Assembly (NCBI GenBank): GCA_907163345.1
Contig: CAJQUN010000058.1
Location: forward strand, 1,178,001 to 1,242,000
Origin: Haberlea rhodopensis
Lineage: Eukaryota > Streptophyta > Magnoliopsida > Lamiales > Gesneriaceae
Direction of reading: 5' to 3'
DNA: 64,000 nucleotides
Shown here: positions 33,347-44,118 of the stretch, piece after piece
Position numbering within the stretch: position 1 is the stretch's first letter
Layout of the letters: each line of letters starts with the position of its first letter
The notes under the pieces: generated by a model
What the model was told of the DNA's origin: nothing
The model's database searches: none
The model's input: the letters and a program-made list of their open reading frames with translations, nothing else
Program-made: the position numbers and the translations under genes

Positions 33347-36300
33347 GAACTTGAGAAAGCAATACAGAGCAGTTCCCAGTTCAAGCAGTTATTGTCTCAA
33401 CCCTGCCCACCAGGGGATAATCTTCCTCAGGGAAGAGGTCGAGGTCCGTTATGGACAAGAGGGAGAGGGGGACGGACTAACTTCCGTCCTTCGTTTCGCG
33501 GTAGAGGACGGGCTCGAGGACCCCCGAGGAATCTAAATGACGTCAACACTGCCCGTGTTGACTCACCGACCCGAGGAGTCATCAACATGATCTCGGGCGG
33601 CACAACAGATGGGGATTCCAACAGAGCCAGGAAGGCTGCCAGCAGGAGAGAGACCCTGAGTGTAGGAGGGATTTGCGGTGCCGAGGAAGAGGTGGTTATC
33701 AATTTTGGGCCACTGGATCTGGAAAATATTTGCGCACCCCATAATGATGCCCTGGTCATACGAGCCACGGTTGCCAATTATGAAGTCAGGAGGGTGTTTG
33801 TAGACACAGGGAGTTCGGTGAATGTGTTGTTTGACGAAGCCTTTCGGCAGATGGACTTGGGTGGGTATCACCTCGAGCCAATCAACACCCCCCTATTTGG
33901 CTTCGCTGGGCACACCGTGTACCCCCTCGGTCAGATTTCCCTGCCCCTTTCCCTGGGATCTAACGAGGATAGGAAAACGAGGTTGATCACATTCACCATT
34001 GTGGCGGCCTCGTCTTCGTACAACATCATTCTGGGAAGACCAGCTATGAATGAATTCAGGGTTGTGGCCTCCACCTTCCACCAAAATATAAAGTTCCCTA
34101 TAGGAAAAAGAGTGTGGGAAGTTAGGGGAGACCAGCCCTCATCCAAGAAATGCTACGCGGAAACTGTAAGGGTAGAGGTGAAAAGATCCCGAAGGGGCGG
34201 TGATGAAGGACGGGAGGATAGGGGAGTACAGATGGTGGAGGTGCAGGTGATGCGGGACAGGGAATATGAAATTATATTAGTCACAGGCCAGCCTGATAAA
34301 ACCACAAGAGTAGCGGCTGACCTAGATAGCGTCCTGAAGCACGATTTAGTAGAATGTCTGTCCAAGCATGCCGGAATATTCGCCTGGTCTCCAACCGAGC
34401 TGACGGGGGTGTTGCCCACAGTAGCCCAGCACAGGTTAAATGTCAATCCAGAAGTCAAAGTAACCCGGCAAAAGAAGAGGCATTTTGGACCAGATAAAGA
34501 CAGAATCATCCGAGCCGAGGTTCAGACCTTGCTGAGGGCTGGTCAGATAAGGGAGGTGCAGTTTCCCACCTGGTTGTCTAACGTGGTTTTGGTTCCAAAG
34601 TCGGCGGGAAAATGGAGGATGTGCATCGACTTTCGTAATTTGAACAAAGCCTGTCCCAAGGACTGTTATCCCCTACCCCGGATCGACCAGTTGGTAGACT
34701 CCACCTCTGGGTACGAACTGTTATGTTTCATGGACGCATACCAAGGATATCACTAGATACCCTTGGCAAAAGAGGACCAGGATAAGGTCAGTTTTATCAC
34801 GTCGGATGGAACGTTCTGCTATGTGGTCATGCCTTTTGGCCTCAAGAACGCTGGGGCCACATACCAGAGGTTGATGGACAAAGTGTTTGAAAACCAGGCG
34901 GGAAGGAACATTGAGGTTTATGTGGATGACATCTTGGTAAAATCTAAGGGCCAGGCAGACCTGTTGCCCGACTTGGAGGAAACTTTTGTCACACTAAGCA
35001 GGTTTAGTCTGAAATTAAATCCGGCTAAGTGCGTATTTGGTGTGAAGAGCGGGAAGTTCTTGGGTTTCATGGTAACCGAGAGGGGGATCGAGGTCAACCC
35101 GGAAAAGGTCAGAGCAATTCAAGTGATGATCTCACCTCGCAGTATAAAAGAGGTGCAGAAACTGACAGGGCGGATTGCGTCCTTAGCTCGTTTTATTTCC
35201 AGGTCAGCTCATAGGAGTTACCCTTTCTTCCAAGTGCTAAGAAAGGCGAAAAAGTTCGATTGGGACGATGAGGGCGAGAAAGCTTTCTCTGACTTGAAGA
35301 AGCACCTGGCCGAGCTGCCCGTCCTGGTAAAGCCCGAGCCCGGTGAGCGATTGTGGATCTATTTGTCTGCTACAGAGAATGCTGTTAGCTCAGTACTGAT
35401 AAAACAAGATGGCACAGACCAGAGGCCGGTCTACTACGTCAGTCATGCACTGAGAGGTGCGGAACTCAGGTATCCAGAGGTTGAGAAATTAGCATTAGCT
35501 TTGGTCATAACCGCAAGAAGGCTGAGACCCTACTTCTTGTCACACCCCGTCTCAGTGCTAACCAACAGCCCCATGGGGAGGATAATGACCCAGCCTGACG
35601 TATCGGGGAGATTGGTGAAGTGGACAATCGAGCTCGGCGAGTACGACGTAACCTACCAACCTCGGTCATCCATTAAAGCTCAGGCTTTATCAGATTTCCT
35701 CGCGGAGATGATAGAGGTTGAGGCTGAGGAGCCGTGGAAAGTATACGTGGATGGAGCAGCTAACAGTGAAGGCAGTGGAGTGGGGATTGTTCTGATATCC
35801 CCGCGGGTGAAAAGATGAAGGTCATTATCAGATTGGACTTCCGGGCTTCTAACAATGAAGCAGAATACGAGGCCATAATGATCGGGTTGAGGTTGGCAAA
35901 GGAGGTCGGTGCCAGCTGGGTGATCCTTCACTCGGACTCCCAGCTGGCCACTCAGCAGGTGAAAGGGAATTACGAAGCCAAAAGCAAGAAGATGATAGAA
36001 TACTTGAAGGCTATACAGGAGATGTCAGAAAGTTTCGTGGAGTGGAGCATAGTGCAGATCCCTAGGGAGGATAATCACGAAGCTGGTGAGCTCTCCAAGT
36101 GGTCAACATCCCTGGTTCCTTTGTCACAAAAGGGAGATCATATTTCAAACTGAGTTGGTTCCGTCAACTCGGCCAGCCACAGAGGCCCCGGAGGTCTTAG
36201 GTTGGATGGCCTCGATTTTGAACTACTTGAGAAAGCTTGAAGTACCCGCTGATAAGAACCAAGCCCGGCGGTTGAAGAAGCATTCATTCCGTTTTGTTCT

Positions 36301-37430
36301 GATAGAGGATGTCTTATATAAGAGGTCCTTTGCCGGACCCCTGCTCCGATGTCTGAGCGCGGATGAGGCAGAATATGTTCTCAGGGAAATTCACGAGGGA
36401 TGCTGTGGAGACCATCTCGGGGGGTTGGCTCTGGCCAGAAAGACCCTCCTTGCTGGATACTTCTGGCCGACCCTAAGGAATGACACGATCAGGACTGTAG
36501 TCACTTGTGAGGGTTGTCAGAAGAACAGTAAGTTCCAGTTAAGGCAAGCAAGGCTCATGAAAGCGGTAACATCGGCCTGCCCTTTCGATAAATGGGGTTT
36601 GGATATCGTGGGACCTTTCCCGATAGCCCCGAAGCAAAAGAAATTTATGTTGGTGGCTGTAGATTACTTCTCGAAGTGGGTCGAGGCCGAACCTTTAGCC
36701 AAGATTGCCGAGGAGAATGTGCTGGACTTTCTGTGGAAGAACATAGTTTGCCATTTCGGAGTACCTAGGAAATTGATATCAGACAATGGGAGGCAGTTCC
36801 AGGGGCAGAGGTTAATAGCTTGGTGCAAGGAAATGAAGATCGAACAAGCCTTTACATCAGTGGGTTACCCGCAGAGCAACGGGCAGACAGAAGTCACCAA
36901 CCAATCAATTGTGCAAGCGTTAAAGGCAAGACTGTACGGGGTTGGCAAGGATTGGGTGGACGAGTTACCAAGTGTGTTGTGGGCTTACAGAACGACAGCT
37001 CGCGTCCCAACTGGAGAAACGCCTTTCAGCATGGTATATGGAACGGAGGTCGTGCTCCTAGCTGAGGTCGGAAAGACCTCTGCCAGGGTCCAAGCATATG
37101 ATGACGACAATGAGGAACACAGGGCTCTGGATTTGGATCTGATCTATGAGAAAAGGGAAAGGGCCGCTATAAGGATGGAGGCTTACCGCAGCAAGATAGT
37201 CAAAGCCTACAACAAAAGGGTGATACCCCGAAATTTTCAAGTGGGGGGACCTCGTCCTCAAGAAGGTTAACCCAACAGGGGAGGTAAGAAAGCTCGACCC
37301 CGATGGGAGGGACCATACAAAGTAGTCCAGAGACTGAGTTCCGGATCGTACTACTTAGAGGAGGGCGAAGGCCGACGCCTGAAAAGACCTTGGAATGCAT
37401 ATCACCTCGCATTTTATTGTTGTTCTTTCA
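33347..37430 (+). pseudogene. Tat pol gene: protease, RT, RNase H, integrase; multiple breaks
   Basis: Protease with VFVDTGSSVNVLF near 33800. Reverse transcriptase with KWRMCIDFRNLNKACPKD (about 34610), a TAG at 34757-34759 after DAYQGYH, then VVMPFGLKNAGATYQRLMDK and the active site YVDD (about 34918). RNase H with WKVYVDGAANSEGSG (about 35740), a frameshift near 35815, then ASNNEAEYEA. Another frameshift follows near 36100. Integrase has the zinc-binding H...H and CEGC (about 36390-36520), then GLDIVGPFP, LISDNGRQF and SNGQTEV (the D, D and E regions). A last frameshift after NFQVG lies near 37245. All domains and their order fit Ty3/gypsy Tat. At least four breaks make the copy inactive. 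Confidence 0.92.
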
Positions 37431-37798
37431 ATTCAATGTACGAACACTGTTATTTAAAGAATTTTTCCTTTAAATCTCCTATCCCAAATTAAAAGTGCAG
37501 GTCATCCCTGCATACTAAAGGCCAGGTGTATGAGGCACTGGCACCAATTAAAAGTGCAGGTCATCCATGTCACTAAAGCCCAGGTGTATGAGGCCCTGGC
37601 ACCAATTAAAAGCACAGGTCATTCATGCATGCTAAAACCTAGGTGTATGAGGCCCTGGCACCAATTAAAAGTGCAAGTCATCCCTGTCACTAAGCCCAGG
37701 TGTATGAGGCCCTGACACCAATTAAAAGCACAGGTCATCCTTGTCACTAAAGCCCAGGTGTATGAGGACCTTGCACCAATTAAAAGCACAGGTCCGCC

Positions 37799-39315
37799 TG
37801 GTATGCGCTTATCGTGTACGCCCAAATTAACCCCACTCAATCCTCAAGATTGATAACAATAATGTAGTAGCGTGAGTAGGGATCGATCCCACGAGGAGGT
37901 GTGAATTCTTGTGTTAATGAAAATCAAAATCAAAAGAATAAAAGATGGGGTTGTGAATGAATTATACTAATTAAAATTAAAACTAAAGATTAAAGTAACG
38001 AAAGTTATTCTTGGTATCGGTCGACTCTTCCTTGGAATTATCATCTATTTCATCGATTCACAAAAGACTCAATTTTTCATATGAATATTCATCGTTGGAC
38101 GTTTAATCCAATAATCAAAGTCCTATCTCACCTTACGTGTAGTTAAGTAGCCCAAGCGTTCTAGTTTAACCCTTATCAAACAATCAATCAAAATACAAGC
38201 GATTAAGATTTAAATTGATGATAGCATATGAACTAGTGAGATCGATGAAGCTAAACAACATAATCCAAGCGTCTATGTTTAATCTAGTCAAGTGTTCTTC
38301 CTAAGAATTTAACAAACTCACAAGCGGAATTTAATTAATCTTAGTTGCTTCGTAAATTAGAGGGATCAAACGATTCCGTATTTGATATCTAATTTAGCGT
38401 TAGATTTCATGCAAGTTATTAGGTTGTCAATCCAATAAACAAACACAACAATCATATCAATAAAATCAGAAAAACTCTTGATACTCAATAAAATTGATAA
38501 TTAAAGCGTAAGAATCTCCCCAAGATAAATAAATCCAAGGATTTGTCTTCCTCAACCAAGAATTAAAACTAGCTAGACATAATCTAAGATAAAGCAATAA
38601 ATAAAAACAAGGGAAAGAAAACTAATCCAATCTCCGCTCGTCGAGGTGTCAATCCCGCCTTCGATTCGATCTTCGTAGCGTTCTTCAACAAAATTGAAAA
38701 GAAAATATAAAACTATCCTAAACTACTCTACCCTAACTATCTAGATGGTTAAAAGGTCTGAATTTCGAGTATATATGTATTGGGAGGCTGATGGAGTAGG
38801 TTAGAATCCATGTGGGAAGGAAAGAAATCAAGAATTTTAATTTTCCAAAAGTCTTCAGGCGTAATTACGCGTATAATGGCGTAGCTACGCCTAGACATGC
38901 CGTAGCGTTGGCGTAATTACGCCTGTGAATGGCGTAATTACGCCTGTCCATCATTTTTCTGGCGAGTTTTGTATTTTGGCCATAACTTTCACATACAAAC
39001 TCCGAATTCGACGAGTCAGCTGTCCACGCGAAGATAACTCAAAGTTCTACAACTTTTATATGGACCACATTCCCAAAACTTGGCTGGAATACATAGAAAT
39101 TTGAGGAGAAAGGAGCAACATGTGTCTTTGATTCCGGTTTTTTCCTCTTTTCTTCAACTTTATTGCTTCTTTCATCATTTTAGCTTGATTTCTTCACCTT
39201 TCCCTACATTTACACAAATATACGATTAGGTAGCATATGTATCAATTTATCCATCAAAATATACCAAATCGTAGATAATTAAGCGCAATAGATGTGTCTA
39301 TTTCTAGTCACATCA
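37799..39315 (-). repeat. 3' LTR of the gag-only element
   Basis: 1517 bp, on the plus strand from TGGTATGCGCTTATCG to CTAGTCACATCA. Contains the TAATTA-centred palindromes at 38858-38944. Confidence 0.95.
38858..38944. repeat. Palindrome cluster GGCGTAATTACGCC in the 3' LTR
   Basis: Within 87 bp there are GCGTAATTACGC, GGCGTAGCTACGCC and two GGCGTAATTACGCC, all perfect palindromes, plus a half-site GCCGTAGCG. The same cluster is repeated at 42832-42918 in the other LTR. The arrangement resembles the GCGATCGATCGC cluster of the chromovirus, though the words differ. Confidence 0.97.
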
Positions 39316-39330
39316 AACACCCCCATACTT
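39316..39330 (-). promoter_or_regulatory. Polypurine tract of the gag-only element
   Basis: The minus strand reads AAGTATGGGGGTGTT directly before the LTR start TGATGTGACTAG. Confidence 0.85.
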
Positions 39331-40546
39331 AAACTTTACTCGACCTCGAGTAATCAGACAAAACTACAATAATTTTTTTATGCTTGGCTCATAGCATCAT
39401 AACAAACCAACTTGTCCTCACTTTAATGCCTCAACAATTTTAACATGCACAGTAATGAAAGGCGGTGAAAAGTTAATAATGGAACAAGTTCAATCCCTAA
39501 ACAATTCGTACCCAACAAAGTAGTGAACGTGTGTGGGTGGTCATAAACAAGTGTCATGTACAAATTATAGATCCAAAAGAAGTAAACCCACAATAGTTCA
39601 AGTCATACACTAACACAAGTATAAGCTCACTTGCACACTCTTCTCCACTATCTTAGCCACTTTGCAAACATAAATCAAGTAGGTCTTTATTAGCTTGTAG
39701 TGTGGCCTAGGTATTGGCTTATGAAAGAAAGGTAAGGATATATCAAGTAAGAGAGTATGATGATATGCACACTAAAAGCTTCTCTTCTTGCTTGAATTTT
39801 TCAACTTTTGTTTCAACATTTTTCTTCTTTTGTGCCTTGGCTCCCCTTGGAGTCATATTTTTATCTATTTCCTCAAGGCATTCCTTTTCTTTCATGTATT
39901 TCATTCTTTTGACAATAAAGTTCACAAATATACTTCAATGATTCCCAAGTGCATTTGAATGAAATACATCATACTCCCTTAAAAGGTATGGATTGAAATC
40001 ATATTTAGGCTAAAAGGGTAGGATGATAAGCTAGTCAAGGAATGTTGAACGGGGGTCTTTAGTATGCTTAGCATACTACCATTCTTTTACATTAAAGCTC
40101 AAAAAGGGTACTAGTGATTGATTTTCTTTACATGGTAGGCTTGAAAGGCTCAAACGCATCAAAGATTGCCTATATCACTTTCATGTTCGCAAGTAGTCTA
40201 GACATACGCCTCAAAGAGCATGTAGTTAAGTTCTAGCATGTATTAGAGACTTCTTAAGACTATCACAAAGTTCACACAATCTTCACTAAGCTATGCACAC
40301 TTCACAAGCCATGACAATAATGTGCTCAAAATATTCAACTACTAAGTTAAAGTAAACTTTGCATTAGAGTTCAAAGTGTTCCAAGGTTAACAATTCACCT
40401 ATGTTCAAAAGCATGCATGATATCAATTAGGTTTCATCATGGGCTAGTGATTCTAAGCATGTGTTCATTACTTATGAGCTCAAAATTTTAAATTTTTCGA
40501 TTTTTTTTGTATTTTTGAAATAAGAAAAACAATAACACACTACTAA

Positions 40547-40587
40547 TCCCTCCCCCATACTTAAATCTTACATTGTCCCCAATGTAA
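40547..40587 (-). promoter_or_regulatory. Hairpin plus internal polypurine-like tract
   Basis: On the minus strand, 35 bases after the ORF stop, the perfect stem TTACATTG / CAATGTAA with a GGGA loop (40568-40587) is followed by ATTTAAGTATGGGGGAGGGA (40547 onwards). The second part closely resembles the true polypurine tract at 39316. A TTACATTG-GGGA-CAATGTAA word followed by AAGT-TGGGGG is, to my knowledge, frequent in plant gypsy elements of the Tat/Athila group. Its role is not established. Confidence 0.75.
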
Positions 40588-40621
40588 GGCAAAAATACAA
40601 GAAAAGAGAAAAGTATAACTA

Positions 40622-41629
40622 CTAAAGCAATAAAAAATAAAAGTAAAAGGGAGAAAGGAAACTAACTCCCCTTGGGTTGCCTCCCAAGCAGCGCCTCTGT
40701 TTAATGTCGGTGGCCCGACGCCAATCTTCTCGCTTAAGACGATGCCTATTTGCCTTGAACCTCTTGGAGGGTTTTTGTCTTTTCACTATGTCGCCTTCCT
40801 CCAAAGAAGTCAGTTGAGGTCGATCAAGATCTACCTCATGGCATCCTTTAACTTGTCGTCCCCTATGCTCGCCTTTGGGAATCTCATTCTGGTAAGATTC
40901 CTTGTTATCCACATCGACCTCTGTTTGTTCTTCAAGTATTGATGGCATCAGTACCATCGTTTCTGGAGTTTCTACCTCTTTGCCACTGTCCAAGGTGTTG
41001 TCTTCGAAAAAATAGTCCCAAGGATCCATTTCAACACAGTACTCTATCGCCGACTCCTCTTCCACATCACTTGATTCATCTAAGTATTCAACATAGCTCT
41101 CAGTTGGAAACTTACCTTGCGGAGTTGTAGGATATACAAGCTCCTTTTCTTCTATTGGCACATGTATCTCCACTTCTAGCTCGGGTGGCATCAGTACCAC
41201 CTTCTCCATAGTCTCCTCTTCTTCATCACTCCATGATTCGAATGCAATCATGGTCTCCTTTTGTGCTGCTATCCGATCGGCTGATCTTATTATTTGCTCC
41301 ATTTGGTTACCCAAATTCTGAGTGCTAGCCCTGAATTCCTGTTGAAATTGCAAAGTACTATCATTAAGTTTTGAAAGAAGATCCTCTAAAGACTCACCAG
41401 GGGTATGATATTGAGGTTGTTGCGGCCATGGCGAATATTGTGGTATGTATGGCGGTAGATAGGACTGCATGTAAGGTGGAGGTGGGCTCATCCATTGATT
41501 GTCATAGTTGAGATTGGGATGATCACTCCAACTTGAGTTGTATGTTCTTTGTCCACTCCCTACGCCAAGTTGGTGCACAAGATACGCCAATTCGTCTAGT
41601 CGCCTATAGTCCTCCATGAAAAGATCCAA
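40622..41629 (-). CDS. Gag-related protein of the gag-only element, 335 aa
   Basis: Open frame starting MDLFMEDYRRLDELAYL. Residues about 45-80 are Pro/Tyr/Gln-rich (SPPPPYMQSYLPPYIPQYSP). Then comes SLEDLLSKLNDSTLQFQQEF and a coiled-coil-like STQNLGNQMEQI, which resemble the region after the capsid in plant Athila/Tat gag proteins. Residues 130-265 are very acidic. The C-terminus is basic (KRQKPSKRFKANRHRLKRED) and ends with CLGGNPRG and a hydrophobic tail FYFYFLLL. There is no zinc knuckle or capsid domain that I can recognise, so packaging may depend on a partner Gag. The start is the first ATG of the frame, about 120 bp from the primer site. No stop or frameshift is seen. Confidence 0.75.
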   Translation of the reverse strand: MDLFMEDYRRLDELAYLVHQLGVGSGQRTYNSSWSDHPNLNYDNQWMSPPPPYMQSYLPPYIPQYSPWPQQPQYHTPGESLEDLLSKLNDSTLQFQQEFRASTQNLGNQMEQIIRSADRIAAQKETMIAFESWSDEEEETMEKVVLMPPELEVEIHVPIEEKELVYPTTPQGKFPTESYVEYLDESSDVEEESAIEYCVEMDPWDYFFEDNTLDSGKEVETPETMVLMPSILEEQTEVDVDNKESYQNEIPKGEHRGRQVKGCHEVDLDRPQLTSLEEGDIVKRQKPSKRFKANRHRLKREDWRRATDIKQRRCLGGNPRGVSFLSPFYFYFLLL

Positions 41630-41748
41630 TTTTTAAGAAATCAACCTGTAAGCACGAACAAACAAGAGTAGCGGTGTGGGGGAAAGAAAGAAATAAAACG
41701 AAATAGAGAAAAAAAAACAGAAAATATTAACACAAAAATATACAACGC

Positions 41749-41767
41749 CTCCCCGGCAACGGCGCCA
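41749..41767 (-). promoter_or_regulatory. Primer binding site of the gag-only element
   Basis: The minus strand reads TGGCGCCGTTGCCGGGGAG, six bases inside the 5' LTR end. This is the usual primer site of plant Tat/Athila/Ogre-like gypsy elements. Confidence 0.9.
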
Positions 41768-41772
41768 AAATT

Positions 41773-43289
41773 TGGTATGCGCTTATCGTGTACGCCCAAA
41801 TTAACCCCACTCAATCCTCAAGATTGATAACAATAATGTAGTAGCGTGAGTAGGGATCGATCCCACGAGGAGGTGTGAATTCTTGTGTTAATGAAAATCA
41901 AAATCAAAAGAATAAAAGATGGGGTTGTGAATGAATTATACTAATTAAAATTAAAACTAAAGATTAAAGTAACGAAAGTTATTCTTGGTATCGGTCGACT
42001 CTTCCTTGGAATTATCATCTATTTCATCGATTCACAAAAGACTCAATTTTTCATATGAATATTCATCGTTGGACGTTTAATCCAATAATCAAAGTCCTAT
42101 CTCACCTTACGTGTAGTTAAGTAGCCCAAGCGTTCTAGTTTAACCCTTATCAAACAATCAATCAAAATACAAGCGATTAAGATTTAAATTGATGATAGCA
42201 TATGAACTAGTGAGATCGATGAAGCTAAACAACATAATCCAAGCGTCTATGTTTAATCTAGTCAAGTGTTCTTCCTAAGAATTTAACAAACTCACAAGCG
42301 GAATTTAATTAATCTTAGTTGCTTCGTAAATTAGAGGGATCAAACGATTCCGTATTTGATATCTAATTTAGCGTTAGATTTCATGCAAGTTATTAGGTTG
42401 TCAATCCAATAAACAAACACAACAATCATATCAATAAAATCAGAAAAACTCTTGATACTCAATAAAATTGATAATTAAAGCGTAAGAATCTCCCCAAGAT
42501 AAATAAATCCAAGGATTTGTCTTCCTCAACCAAGAATTAAAACTAGCTAGACATAATCTAAGATAAAGCAATAAATAAAAACAAGGGAAAGAAAACTAAT
42601 CCAATCTCCGCTCGTCGAGGTGTCAATCCCGCCTTCGATTCGATCTTCGTAGCGTTCTTCAACAAAATTGAAAAGAAAATATAAAACTATCCTAAACTAC
42701 TCTACCCTAACTATCTAGATGGTTAAAAGGTCTGAATTTCGAGTATATATGTATTGGGAGGCTGATGGAGTAGGTTAGAATCCATGTGGGAAGGAAAGAA
42801 ATCAAGAATTTTAATTTTCCAAAAGTCTTCAGGCGTAATTACGCGTATAATGGCGTAGCTACGCCTAGACATGCCGTAGCGTTGGCGTAATTACGCCTGT
42901 GAATGGCGTAATTACGCCTGTCCATCATTTTTCTGGCGAGTTTTGTATTTTGGCCATAACTTTCACATACAAACTCCGAATTCGACGAGTCAGCTGTCCA
43001 CGCGAAGATAACTCAAAGTTCTACAACTTTTATATGGACCACATTCCCAAAACTTGGCTGGAATACATAGAAATTTGAGGAGAAAGGAGCAACATGTGTC
43101 TTTGATTCCGGTTTTTTCCTCTTTTCTTCAACTTTATTGCTTCTTTCATCATTTTAGCTTGATTTCTTCACCTTTCCCTACATTTACACAAATATACGAT
43201 TAGGTAGCATATGTATCAATTTATCCATCAAAATATACCAAATCGTAGATAATTAAGCGCAATAGATGTGTCTATTTCTAGTCACATCA
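41773..43289 (-). repeat. 5' LTR of the gag-only element
   Basis: 1517 bp, same length and apparently same sequence as 37799-39315, including its palindrome cluster at 42832-42918. Confidence 0.95.
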
Positions 43290-43388
43290 CCGCCCTGCAT
43301 GCTAAAGCCCAGGTGTATGAGGCCCTGGCACCAATTAAAAGCACAGGTCATCCCTGTCACTAAAGCCCAGGTGTATGAGGCCCTGGCA

Positions 43389-44100
43389 AATATTAGCACG
43401 TCTTATCTGCTCATGTTTTACTCTGGAATCATGCGGGACGAGCTTTATTTGCTCAGCATTTTATCATCTCAAGAGCTCAAGTCATCTATCACTTTGCAAA
43501 TTCAGATGAGCTTTAGCTGGTTCGCATACCTATTAGTTGTGGAGTGCAGGACGTGCGAGCTGCAGATGTTCGGTTTATTATTTCTAGAGCTTAGGTTGCG
43601 AGGACATTATCTGCTTGTATTGATTATTTCGTGAGCTCGGGTTGAGCGAGACTTTTCTGCTCGGTTAGTTATCTGTGGAGTTCAGGCAGGTCAGCCCTGG
43701 TTTGAGATTTAATTCCCTTGGAATTATTTCTAGAAGTATTGCAGGTCAGCCCTGCACAGATTAACAGGTTAGCCCTGTTCCGAGATTTGTTTGTGTTAGT
43801 ATTATTTCTAGTTGTCATTGCATGACAGCCCTATGCGGCATTTAGTTCTATGCGTGGATTATTTTTAAGTTATTATTGTGGGTCAATCCAGTGTAAAACC
43901 ACAGGCCGGTTCGGCTGCTATAAGTGGTCAGGGCGTTCATAAATTTGCGATAAACGCCAATTTCTAACTTACGAGTAAATATAATGGATTGCTTCGAAGA
44001 AAGGACAACCAAAATTCAAAAATAACCTCATTACAATGGGGTGCGTCCAAAGCATAATACAAGCATAAAAGGGAAAAGTAAAGAAAAAATACAAAGGATG
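43389..44100 (+). other. Non-coding 3' region of the Tat element
   Basis: Between the tandem repeat and the antisense gene. It holds diffuse repeats of GCAGGTCAGCCCTG-like words (43682-43910) and GAGCTCAGG-like words, but no coding frame. Confidence 0.6.
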
Positions 44101-44118
44101 AATTAAGAACAAGTCAGA

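Larger units (their letters stand above)
37799..43289 (-). mobile_element. Young gag-only (non-autonomous) Ty3/gypsy element
   Basis: 5491 bp on the minus strand with two LTRs of exactly 1517 bp that appear identical. It is flanked by exact CCGCC copies (37794-37798 and 43290-43294). Internal region 2457 bp: primer site at the right, one 335-codon gag-like frame, about 1.3 kb of non-coding DNA and a polypurine tract. There is no protease, polymerase or integrase, so it must use enzymes of a related element. It inserted into the tandem repeat of the Tat element. Identical LTRs mean it is one of the most recent insertions in the window. Confidence 0.95.
37485..43388 (+). repeat. Tandem 58-bp repeat in the Tat 3' region, split by insertion
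   Basis: Seven units of about 58 bp that start CCAATTAAAAG(TG/CA)CAGGTCAT and end GTGTATGAGGCCCTGGCA. Five whole units (37485-37775) precede the inserted retrotransposon, one unit is split by it (37776-37798 and 43290-43330), and one follows (43331-43388). Units alternate between a GCATGCTAAA and a GTCACTAAA middle. No spacers lie between the units. Confidence 0.9.

Noticed and set aside
32200..37430. Endogenous pararetrovirus
   Set aside because: LTRs, primer site, polypurine tract and a DDE integrase place it in Ty3/gypsy Tat; no movement protein or other pararetrovirus gene is seen.
37485..37798. CRISPR-like array
   Set aside because: Units are directly adjacent without unique spacers, lie in a plant retrotransposon, and no cas genes exist.
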